Shown here in pieces: positions 42,792-50,523 of a stretch of DNA of 64,000 bases. The DNA comes from an uncultured Pelagibacteraceae bacterium (GTDB lineage Bacteria > Pseudomonadota > Alphaproteobacteria > Pelagibacterales > Pelagibacteraceae). The DNA lies in the NCBI GenBank assembly GCA_902588975.1, contig CACIRJ010000003.1:35231-99230 (forward strand), written 5' to 3'. Under the pieces are notes generated by a model, which was not told the origin of the DNA, ran no database searches, and saw nothing but the letters and a program-made list of their open reading frames with translations. The stretch's first letter is position 1; each line of letters starts with the position of its first letter. The position numbers and the translations under genes were made by a program.

Positions 42792-43938
42792 AGCCAGTAA
42801 CAAAATTTTTAGCATTGAAGATGCAAAAAAACTATCGAAGAAAAGATTACCAAAGCTAGTTTATGATTTTATTGATGGTGCATCAGGAGATGAAAAATTA
42901 TCAGAAATAAATAGTTTTGCTTTAGATCAAATACGTCTTGAGCCAAGAGTTCTAAGAAATGTAGAGGAAAGAAAACTAAAAAAAAATATTCTTGGATTTA
43001 AATATGACTATCCTTTTGGTTTTGCCCCAATGGGTATGACAAATCTTTCATGGCCAGGTGCAGACTCAATGCTGGCAAAAGAGAGTGCAAGAAATAATAT
43101 ACCAACTTGTGTATCGATGGCTTCCACAACTACCTTAGAAAAAATGTATGAGCTTTCAGAAGGTCATTCATGGCTTCAACTTTATATTTTTCAGGATGAA
43201 GCTTTTGTCATGGAATTGCTCGATAGAGCAGAAAAAACTGGTTATGAAGTTGCTATACTTACTGTTGATGTTCCAGTTTTATCTAGGAGAACTAGAGATG
43301 ATAAAAATGGATTTTCATATCCATTTAAAATTGGACCTAAACAATTTTTTGATTTTGCAACTCATCCAGTTTGGTCCATATCTACATTACTTAATGGAAT
43401 ACCAAAGCCAATGAATTACGAAACTTCAAAAAGTGGAAAAGGTATTTTTAAAAGAAAAGAAAGTAGAGGAAAAACAGATTGGGAAACTCTAAAAAGAGTA
43501 AGAAATAAATGGAAAGGTAAATTAATTGTAAAAGGTGTCATGTCATCAGATGATGCAATTAAAATTAAAGAAATGGGTGCTGATGCCATACAAGTTTCAA
43601 ATCATGGAGGTAGACAATTAGATAGTGCCTCAGCAGCAATAAATATTCTACCTTTTATTAGAGAGGCAGTAGGAAATAATTTTCCAATTATTTTTGATAG
43701 TGGAATAAGAAGTGGAAGCGATATTGTAAGATCATTAGCTTTAGGAGCAGATTTTTCAATGATTGGAAGACCTGTAATGTATGCTATGGGAGCTGATGGA
43801 GCTAGCGGGCTAAGAAGAATTGTGGATATAATTAAAGAAGAAACTAGCACAACACTAGGTTTGGTTGGATTAAATGATATTAATGAAGTTTCTTCTGATA
43901 TAATTGAACAGAAACTTTTTATGAATACAACTTACTAA
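42778..43938 (+). CDS. FMN-dependent 2-hydroxy-acid oxidase/dehydrogenase (LldD/glycolate oxidase family)
   Basis: TIM-barrel flavoenzyme, 386 residues. QVSNHGGRQLDSA (~265-277) has the catalytic His and substrate Arg; IIFDSGIRSGSDIVRSLALGADFSMIGRPVMY is the FMN phosphate region (motif ~300-331). RLPKLVYDFIDGASGDE is the family N-terminus. Such enzymes convert L-lactate, glycolate, mandelate or other 2-hydroxy acids to 2-oxo acids. It is embedded between peptidase E and a TPP-dependent lyase with overlapping ends, so it may supply or remove a 2-hydroxy or 2-oxo acid for that lyase. Confidence 0.82.
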   Translation: MDNIKASNKIFSIEDAKKLSKKRLPKLVYDFIDGASGDEKLSEINSFALDQIRLEPRVLRNVEERKLKKNILGFKYDYPFGFAPMGMTNLSWPGADSMLAKESARNNIPTCVSMASTTTLEKMYELSEGHSWLQLYIFQDEAFVMELLDRAEKTGYEVAILTVDVPVLSRRTRDDKNGFSYPFKIGPKQFFDFATHPVWSISTLLNGIPKPMNYETSKSGKGIFKRKESRGKTDWETLKRVRNKWKGKLIVKGVMSSDDAIKIKEMGADAIQVSNHGGRQLDSASAAINILPFIREAVGNNFPIIFDSGIRSGSDIVRSLALGADFSMIGRPVMYAMGADGASGLRRIVDIIKEETSTTLGLVGLNDINEVSSDIIEQKLFMNTTY

Positions 43939-43939
43939 T

Positions 43940-45679
43940 ATGGAAAAAAAAATAAGAGGTGGGGCATTAATTGCAAGAGCATTAAAAGATAAAGGTATCA
44001 ATAAAGTTTTTACGCTATCAGGTGGATTTTGTAATCCTGCAATTGAAGGATTCATGGAATGTCAAATTGATGTAGTTAATTGTCCTCATGAACAAATAGC
44101 TGGACACCTAGCAGATGGACACACAAGAATTACAAGAAAACCATCTGTATGTTTAGTTGGACCTGAAGGTTTTGCAAATGCAGTACCATCAATGATGGAA
44201 GCATGGGGAGAAAGAACACCTATAATTTATATAACTGGATCAAGTAGTTTAAAAAGACAAGGCTCAGGAGGCTTTAAAGAAATTGATGATGTTTCAATAG
44301 CTGCTCCTCTTACAAAATACAGCGCAAGCATTACAGATGGAACAAGAATTAGAGAATTTGTTGATAAAGCTTACAGAATTGCAACGAATGGATATCCTGG
44401 AGCTGTTCATCTAAGTTTACCAGTGGATATAATGTTTTCTTCATTTGAAGAAAATGTTGGACTGGAAGAAAGACCATTTTCACATAAAGCAAAGCCAGTT
44501 GCTAAGGCATGGCCAGATCCAAATGCTCTATCAAAAATACTTGAGTTAGCATGTAATGCAAAAAAACCTGTAATAATTGGAGGACATGGTGTTTGGTGGT
44601 CAAACTCAGAAAAAAATTTAGAGACTGCTAGTGAAAGTTTAAATATTCCAGTTTTTAATGTGCCTTACCATCAAAAACTTTTAGGGGAAGAGGCAAACGC
44701 ATATATGGGTTTAGCAGATATTCACCAATATCCACCCTCGGAATTTGCATTACATAATTCAGACTTAGTTTTGATGATTGGTGCAAGATTAGATAACCAA
44801 ATGAATTTTGGCAACCCTCCTTTCATTCCAAAAACAACAACTTTAGTTTGTATTAACGGTTCCCATGAAGAAATTGAGTTTAATAGAGCAGCTGATCATA
44901 ACCTTTTATGTGATCCAGGAGTATTTTTGGATACTCTATGTAATTTAAAAAAAAATAATAAATGGAATTTAGGAAATAGTTGGTTTCAAGATAATAAAAA
45001 TAAAAAGAAAGATTGGGTAGCCAAATCTTTAAATGAATTAAAGATTGAAGCTGATAAAGCAAAAAAAAATGGTGGAAAAATTCATCCACTGCAATTAGCT
45101 TTAGACGTTCAAGACGTAATGGATGAGAAAGATTGGCTTATAATTGATGGAGGAAATACTCATTTCTGGTCAGAGATCGCAATAAATTTAGCTGGAGCTC
45201 AAGGAAAAAAATTGGGAGGAATTTTACATCCAGGCACATTTAGTATGCTGGGTGTTGGTGTGTCATTTGCATTATCTGCAAAAAATAATAATCCTAAATC
45301 GAATGTAATTTTAATTAGTGGAGATGGTGCCTTTTTATCTGGAGGCATGTCTATAGAAACTGCATTTTTTGAAAAGAAACCAATCGTTGTTGTTATTGAC
45401 AATAATGGTGGATTAGCATCAATTGGGCAACAACAAGAAAGATTATTTGAAAGCGGAAAAAGAGTTGCAACAGACTTTAGAGATATACCTTTCCACAGTA
45501 TATTTGAAGGCTTTGGGGGTCATGGAGAATTAGTAACGAAAAGAGAAGAATTGGGTCCAGCACTAAAAAGAGCTATTGCAAGCGGTAAAACTGCTTGTGT
45601 GAATGTAAAAGCTAAACCAGTATTAAGTCCAATTGTAGCTGCTGTGGCCAGCAAGAGAGAGAAATCGTCAATCGAGTAA
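43940..45679 (+). CDS. Thiamine-pyrophosphate enzyme, 2-hydroxyacyl-CoA lyase / acetolactate-synthase-like
   Basis: A 579-residue three-domain TPP enzyme. The cofactor-activating Glu is present in CPHEQIAGHLADGHTR; the pyrophosphate/Mg motif is SGDGAFLSGG...VVIDNNGG near the C-terminus. The middle domain has VLMIGARLDNQMNFGNPPF, which resembles the GARLNW..HFG segment of 2-hydroxyacyl-CoA lyase and oxalyl-CoA decarboxylase. The Glu argues against glyoxylate carboligase, which lacks it. Substrate unknown; release of a formyl-type C1 unit would suit the GcvT-rich context. It starts one base after the 2-hydroxy-acid oxidase stop. Confidence 0.7.
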   Translation: MEKKIRGGALIARALKDKGINKVFTLSGGFCNPAIEGFMECQIDVVNCPHEQIAGHLADGHTRITRKPSVCLVGPEGFANAVPSMMEAWGERTPIIYITGSSSLKRQGSGGFKEIDDVSIAAPLTKYSASITDGTRIREFVDKAYRIATNGYPGAVHLSLPVDIMFSSFEENVGLEERPFSHKAKPVAKAWPDPNALSKILELACNAKKPVIIGGHGVWWSNSEKNLETASESLNIPVFNVPYHQKLLGEEANAYMGLADIHQYPPSEFALHNSDLVLMIGARLDNQMNFGNPPFIPKTTTLVCINGSHEEIEFNRAADHNLLCDPGVFLDTLCNLKKNNKWNLGNSWFQDNKNKKKDWVAKSLNELKIEADKAKKNGGKIHPLQLALDVQDVMDEKDWLIIDGGNTHFWSEIAINLAGAQGKKLGGILHPGTFSMLGVGVSFALSAKNNNPKSNVILISGDGAFLSGGMSIETAFFEKKPIVVVIDNNGGLASIGQQQERLFESGKRVATDFRDIPFHSIFEGFGGHGELVTKREELGPALKRAIASGKTACVNVKAKPVLSPIVAAVASKREKSSIE

Positions 45680-45680
45680 A

Positions 45681-46016
45681 ATGGCAAAATTTAGCTCACA
45701 TTTATTGAATGGTTCTGATGGAAATCATGCAAGCAACATCAAAGTAAAGATTTATCAAATACAATCCTCAAAATTAAAAAAGCTTTTTTTGAATACAAAG
45801 ACTGATGGAAATGGTAGGATTAATCAGCATTTCAATCTTAGCAAAAAAGATTGTTCATGCGATTATGAAATGATTTGTGATATTAAAAAATACTTTAAAA
45901 AGAAAAAAATTGTGGGTGAAATAGTCATAAAATTTAAAATGACCGATAATAAAAAAAATTATCACTTGCCAATAATAATTTCTCCTAACAGCTATACAGT
46001 GTGGTGGTCAAAATAA
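45681..46016 (+). CDS. Transthyretin-like protein (5-hydroxyisourate hydrolase-related, altered C-terminus)
   Basis: A 111-residue protein related to 5-hydroxyisourate hydrolase. The family N-terminus (HVLD-type) appears as SSHLLNGSDGNHASNIKV, the central T-x-x-x-GR as TKTDGNGRI, and the late strand as NYHLPIIISPNSYTVWW. The catalytic His-Arg-His set seems present (His7, Arg in GNGR, His in YHLP), but the hallmark C-terminal Tyr-Arg-Gly-Ser is replaced by YTVWWSK. A different ring-opening hydrolase or a non-enzymatic binder is therefore possible. No other urate-pathway gene is nearby. It is tightly placed between the TPP enzyme and DmdA-like genes. Confidence 0.6.
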   Translation: MAKFSSHLLNGSDGNHASNIKVKIYQIQSSKLKKLFLNTKTDGNGRINQHFNLSKKDCSCDYEMICDIKKYFKKKKIVGEIVIKFKMTDNKKNYHLPIIISPNSYTVWWSK

Positions 46017-46019
46017 TAT

Positions 46020-47183
46020 ATGGCTTCGTTGATACAAAGCAAAATTAGCACAAAACTAAATATGTCTAGGAGAATAAGAAGAACTCCTTACACCAAGAGA
46101 GTTGAAGAATGTGGTGTAACTGATTTTACTGTTGTAAATCATATGCTTTTACCAAAAAGATTTCAGAAATCTGTTGAGGATGATTATTGGCATTTAAATG
46201 AACATGTTCAATTATGGGATGTGTCTTGTCAAAGACAAGTTCAGATATCAGGTCCAGATGCTAGCTTATTAGTTCAAAAAATGACACCAAGATCATTAAA
46301 AAATATGGAAACTGGAAAATGTTTTTATATTCCAATGATCGATGAAAATGCTGGAATGATAAATGATCCGGTGTTGTTAAAGTTAGATGATGATATGTTT
46401 TGGATTTCTATAGCAGACTCTGATGTATTACTTTGGGCAAAAGGTATTGCGGTTGGTTTAAATTTAAATGTGAGCATAACAGAACCGGATGTATATCCTC
46501 TTGCAGTACAAGGTCCAAAGTCTGAAGATTTGATGGCATCAATATTTGGAGAAGATATTAGAAAATTAAAATTTTTTAATTTTAGAATATTTGATTTTTT
46601 AGGAACTAAACAAGTTATTGCAAGATCGGGGTATAGCAAACAAGATGGATTTGAGATTTATTTTAAATGCTTTGAAGATTACTTTGACAAAAATGAAATG
46701 GGAGAAAAAATTTGGGATATAATATGGAAAGCGGGGAAAGAATTTAACATTGCTCCAGGATGCCCAAATTTAATTGACAGAATAGAAGCAGGATTGATGT
46801 CTTATGGAAATGATTTCACGAAAGAAAATAATCCAATTGAGTGCAACTTAGAAAAATATTTTAATAATGAGAGTGATCATGATTTCATTGGAAAAAATGC
46901 TTTAGAGAAGATTAAGAAACAAGGTGTAAAACAAAAATTAAAAGGAGTATTGTTTGATGGTGTAGATTGTCCTCCATGTTCAACTCCTTTTCCCCTATAT
47001 TCAAAAGATAAGAAATTAATTGGTAAAATTACCTCAGGTATTTATTCTCCAAAATTCAAAAAAAATATTGGTTTATCCATGATTTTAAATGAATTTTGTA
47101 AAATAGGGTCAGAAGTTTTAGTACACACGCCAGATAATAAATTAAGAAAAGGAATTGTGTCCTCTTTACCATTTTCAAAATAA
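46020..47183 (+). CDS. DmdA-like tetrahydrofolate-dependent demethylase (GcvT family)
   Basis: A 387-residue GcvT-family protein that closely follows the DMSP demethylase pattern as I remember it: MSRRIRRTPYTKRVEECGV, LNEHVQLWDVSCQRQVQISG, IDENAGMINDPVLLKLDDD, FWISIADSDVLLWAKG and APGCPNLIDRIEAGLMSYGNDF. DmdA moves a methyl group from dimethylsulfoniopropionate to tetrahydrofolate, giving methylmercaptopropionate. Several GcvT paralogues in marine bacteria look like DmdA without that activity, so DMSP as substrate is a hypothesis. Start at 46020 matches the DmdA N-terminus. The neighbour after it is a thiolase, not known DMSP-pathway dmdBCD genes. Confidence 0.65.
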   Translation: MASLIQSKISTKLNMSRRIRRTPYTKRVEECGVTDFTVVNHMLLPKRFQKSVEDDYWHLNEHVQLWDVSCQRQVQISGPDASLLVQKMTPRSLKNMETGKCFYIPMIDENAGMINDPVLLKLDDDMFWISIADSDVLLWAKGIAVGLNLNVSITEPDVYPLAVQGPKSEDLMASIFGEDIRKLKFFNFRIFDFLGTKQVIARSGYSKQDGFEIYFKCFEDYFDKNEMGEKIWDIIWKAGKEFNIAPGCPNLIDRIEAGLMSYGNDFTKENNPIECNLEKYFNNESDHDFIGKNALEKIKKQGVKQKLKGVLFDGVDCPPCSTPFPLYSKDKKLIGKITSGIYSPKFKKNIGLSMILNEFCKIGSEVLVHTPDNKLRKGIVSSLPFSK

Positions 47184-47206
47184 TAATTAGTGGGTATAAG
47201 ACTTAT

Positions 47207-48331
47207 ATGAAAAGAGCAGTAATAGCAGGATATTCAAGATCACCCTTTACTATGGCAAGAAAAGGTGAATTAATTGATGTTAAGCCTGTAAATATGTTTG
47301 CAGAAGTTGTTAAAAATCTTGTATCTAAAACTAAAGTAAATCCTGCTGATATAGAAGATATTGTTGTTGGGTGTGCTTTCCAGGTTGGAGAGCAGAGTTT
47401 TAATATTGGGAAACTCACAACATTTTTATCTGGAATGGAAATACATACATCTGGAATGACAGTTGATAGATGGTGTGGCTCATCTATGGAGGCTATTCAT
47501 GTTGCAGCAGGTAAAATAGCAATGGGCGCAGGAAAAGTTTTCGTATGTGGGGGTGTTGAAAGTATGACTAGAGTTACAACTGGCTTTGAACCAATACCTT
47601 ATCCTTACACAGATAAAGAAAATCCAAATGTTTATTTTTCAATGGGTATAACTGCTGAAAATGTTGCCAAGAGATATAAAATTTCAAGAACTGAACAACA
47701 AGAGTTTGCAATTCAAAGTCATCAAAAAGCTAATGAAGCTGAAGTTAATGGTAAATTTAAAAATGAAATAGTTGAAATTGCTGGCTGCACAAAAGATGGA
47801 AACATACGTCCAAAAAGTAATCAAGAAACTTTGGATGGTTTAAAACTTGCATTTGATCAAGAAGGAACTGTAACTGCAGCAACATCCTCACCTCTTACCG
47901 ATGGAGCGGCAGCAACATTGATATGTGAAGAAAGCTATGCAAAAGAAAATGGATTAGATATTTTAGGTAGAATTGTTGCAACTGGAGTTAAAGGTTGTGA
48001 ACCTGATGTAATGGGACTTGGGCCTATAGGAGCAACTAAGAAAGCATTAGAGAGAGCAAATTTATCAATTAATGATATAGATATTGTAGAAATTAATGAA
48101 GCTTTTGCTTCTCAATCAATAGCATGCTTAAAAGATCTTGGTATCGATCAAAAAAAAGCTAATTTAGATGGCGGAGCGTTAGCGCTTGGGCATCCTCTAG
48201 GAGCAACAGGAGCTAGAATTACTGGCAAAGCTGCAGACTTGCTCAGACGTGAAAATAAGAAATATGCTTTATCTACTCAATGTATTGGTTTAGGAATGGG
48301 TATTGCGACAGTAATTGAGTCGGTAAATTAA
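47207..48331 (+). CDS. Acetyl-CoA C-acyltransferase (thiolase)
   Basis: Thiolase, 374 residues. Nucleophile Cys90 lies in VDRWCGSSMEAIH, the second-site His in GGALALGHPLGATGAR and the C-terminal Cys in STQCIGLGMGIATV. EINEAFASQ is also intact. The last motif has Leu-Gly-Met instead of the usual Gly-rich CxGGGxG. It cleaves or forms 3-ketoacyl-CoA; degradative thiolases pair with FadB/FadN. It ends the seven-gene operon, with no gap to the convergent permease gene and no hairpin visible, so termination must be factor-dependent or inside the neighbour. Confidence 0.83.
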   Translation: MKRAVIAGYSRSPFTMARKGELIDVKPVNMFAEVVKNLVSKTKVNPADIEDIVVGCAFQVGEQSFNIGKLTTFLSGMEIHTSGMTVDRWCGSSMEAIHVAAGKIAMGAGKVFVCGGVESMTRVTTGFEPIPYPYTDKENPNVYFSMGITAENVAKRYKISRTEQQEFAIQSHQKANEAEVNGKFKNEIVEIAGCTKDGNIRPKSNQETLDGLKLAFDQEGTVTAATSSPLTDGAAATLICEESYAKENGLDILGRIVATGVKGCEPDVMGLGPIGATKKALERANLSINDIDIVEINEAFASQSIACLKDLGIDQKKANLDGGALALGHPLGATGARITGKAADLLRRENKKYALSTQCIGLGMGIATVIESVN

Positions 48332-49186
48332 TTATCTATTAATTCCTCTTAAACGTTCCGATCTTCTTCTTAATAACTCTGCACTAATAAGTATTAAAGT
48401 AGATAAAACGATTAAACATGTAGCAACTGCTAGAATTGTCGGGCTTAATTGTTCTCTTAAACCTGTCCACATTTGAATTGGAATAGTTGTATTTTCAAGA
48501 CCCGCTAAAAATAAAACTACTACAACTTCATCAAAAGAAGTTACAAAAGCAAATAAACCTCCTGATATTACACCTGGTAAAATTAATGGAAGGGTTACTT
48601 TCATAAATGTATTTACTGGATTACTACCTAAACTAGCTGCTGCTCTTGTTACACTATGATCAAAACCTGATAATGTTGCAGTAACTGTTATTACAACGAA
48701 AGGTGTTCCTAAAATTATATGAGCTAAAACTATTCCTGTATGAGTTGCTGCTAAACCTGCCTTTGCCATAAAAAAGAATATTGCAACACCAGATATAATA
48801 AGTGGAACTATCATAGGTGAAATCAAAGTTGCCATTATGATTCCTTTAAAAGGCATATGTCTACTACTTAATCCTAATGCAGCAACTGTTCCTAAAATTA
48901 CTGAGCCTAAAGTTGCAAATATAGCAATAATAAAACTATTCTTTGCAGCAAGACCCCATGGATTCTTTGTACCATAAACCATATCTTTGTACCATCTTAA
49001 GGAAAAAGCATCTGGGTCTAAATTCTTCATTCCTTCTGAAAAAACAAGAAACTCTTCTGCATTAAATGATAATGGAAATATTACAAACAAAGGTGCTATT
49101 AAAAAAATAAAAACAAAAGTGCATATAGCAATGTAAAAGTAGTGCCAAATTCTATATCTAGTTTCTGTATATTTTGGTAATGCCAT
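48332..49186 (-). CDS. potC: POT-type ABC permease (PotC-like)
   Basis: Inner-membrane permease of 284 residues, six spans, with the coupling loop AAASLGSNPVNTFMKVTLPLI (~196-214) characteristic of polyamine/putrescine-type importers. FAFVTSFDEVVVVLFLAG is the PotC/PotI segment. It is the last gene of the minus-strand operon, 6 bases after the larger PotB-like permease. The substrate is set by the binding protein and may not be a polyamine. Confidence 0.85.
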   Translation of the reverse strand: MALPKYTETRYRIWHYFYIAICTFVFIFLIAPLFVIFPLSFNAEEFLVFSEGMKNLDPDAFSLRWYKDMVYGTKNPWGLAAKNSFIIAIFATLGSVILGTVAALGLSSRHMPFKGIIMATLISPMIVPLIISGVAIFFFMAKAGLAATHTGIVLAHIILGTPFVVITVTATLSGFDHSVTRAAASLGSNPVNTFMKVTLPLILPGVISGGLFAFVTSFDEVVVVLFLAGLENTTIPIQMWTGLREQLSPTILAVATCLIVLSTLILISAELLRRRSERLRGINR

Positions 49187-49192
49187 GCTAAC

Positions 49193-50455
49193 CTAACCTA
49201 ACTTAATATTATCAACTCCAACTAATTTATTATAAAGCCAATAAATAACCAAAACTCCTCCAAGTAACATTAGTCCCATCGCTGATGCAAAACTCCAATC
49301 TAAAGTAGTCTTCATATGATAGGCAATTTGGTTACTTATTAAGGTTCCTGATGCTCCCCCAACTAATGCTGGTGTAATGTAATATCCTATTGCTAAAATA
49401 AAAACTAAAAGACACCCTGCCCCAATTCCTGGTATTGTTAATGGAAAATATACTTTCCAAAAAGCAACAAAAGGTGTTCCGCCAAGAGATTTACCTGCTC
49501 TCATTAAACTTGGCGAGATAGTTTTCATCACACTGTAGAGTGGTAAAACCATAAACGGTAAGAGAATTTGAGTCATTGCAACATAAGTTCCGACTTTGTT
49601 GTACATCATTTCTGGTCTATTATCGTCTGCCACAAGCCCAATCATTACAAAGAAATCGTTAACTACTCCTTGTTGCTGAAGTAAAATCATCCAACTAGCT
49701 GTTCTAACTAATAATGATGTCCAAAATGGAAGAAGAACGCAAATCATTAATAAATTACTGTACTTCATTGGGAGTGTTGCTAGTAAATGGGCTATTGGGT
49801 AACCCATTAAAAAACAAAAAACAGTAACAAAGAAAGCAACCTCTACGGTTCTCAACCATAAAATTCTATGTATTCTTCTGTCCTCACTGACTTGAGTAAT
49901 TTTATTATCTTCATTCAAATACATATCCATAGCTTTTAAATATTTAGCTGAGGTATAAGGAGGTGCAGTTCTCTTAATTGCTTGCCAGTATTCTACATTT
50001 CTCCATCTCTTATGAACTTTCATTATTTGTTCTTTAATACTTTGTGTCTCATCAATTTTATTTCTTTTTACTTGTCTGAATAATTTTTTTGTAATGGTGT
50101 TAAACCCATTTTTTTCTTTATTAAGTCTTTGAGCTAATTTTCCATGTTCTTTTTTATCAACAAGAATTTTAAAGTCAGATAAAAATGAAGCAAATACTTC
50201 TTCGGGAGGAAGCTCTTTACCGTCCCATGTTTCCATAGATTTAAACGTTTTTGGAAGCATGTTTGTAATCATTTTATCATCAATGCTTCTTGTAAACATT
50301 TCCCCGATTGGAAAAATATAAGTGATAATCAAAAAAAGTAATAATGGAGCAACAAGTAGAAATGCTTTGATTTTGTTTTTCCTTTCAGCTTTTTTTAAGC
50401 TTATCTCTAAAGGGATTCCGTCAGTTGTTAAAATTTGTTTTGTTTCGCTGCTCAT
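49193..50455 (-). CDS. potB: POT-type ABC permease (PotB-like) with large insertion after the first helix
   Basis: A 420-residue permease, well above the ~280-300 of PotB. The first helix (~32-50) is followed by ~145 residues of hydrophilic, Lys/Glu-rich sequence (~55-200) before the second helix (VEVAFFVTVFCFLMGYP). The remaining five spans and the loop SLGGTPFVAFWKVYFPLTIPG are normal. By topology the insertion is periplasmic and may contact the binding protein. The start codon lies only 8 bases after an intercistronic hairpin and lacks a clear Shine-Dalgarno. Confidence 0.83.
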   Translation of the reverse strand: MSSETKQILTTDGIPLEISLKKAERKNKIKAFLLVAPLLLFLIITYIFPIGEMFTRSIDDKMITNMLPKTFKSMETWDGKELPPEEVFASFLSDFKILVDKKEHGKLAQRLNKEKNGFNTITKKLFRQVKRNKIDETQSIKEQIMKVHKRWRNVEYWQAIKRTAPPYTSAKYLKAMDMYLNEDNKITQVSEDRRIHRILWLRTVEVAFFVTVFCFLMGYPIAHLLATLPMKYSNLLMICVLLPFWTSLLVRTASWMILLQQQGVVNDFFVMIGLVADDNRPEMMYNKVGTYVAMTQILLPFMVLPLYSVMKTISPSLMRAGKSLGGTPFVAFWKVYFPLTIPGIGAGCLLVFILAIGYYITPALVGGASGTLISNQIAYHMKTTLDWSFASAMGLMLLGGVLVIYWLYNKLVGVDNIKLG

Positions 50456-50487
50456 AAATAAAAAGGGCGACTTAAAAAAGTCGCCCT
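50456..50487 (-). terminator. Hairpin between POT-type binding-protein and permease genes
   Basis: A perfect 9-bp GC-rich stem (AGGGCGACT, 50464-50472, with 50479-50487) and a 6-base loop. On the minus strand it is followed by UUUUAUUU and then directly by the ATG of the permease at 50455, so it occupies the region where a Shine-Dalgarno would be. It acts as a partial terminator and may also limit translation of the permease. Confidence 0.7.
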
Positions 50488-50523
50488 ATATATATTATAT
50501 TATACTAGTCTTTTATACTATTT

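Noticed and set aside
43940..45679. Glyoxylate carboligase identity, tempting beside a urate-type hydrolase and a glycolate-oxidase-like enzyme
   Set aside because: The TPP-activating Glu (HEQ) is present, whereas Gcl lacks it, and no allantoin-pathway genes are nearby.
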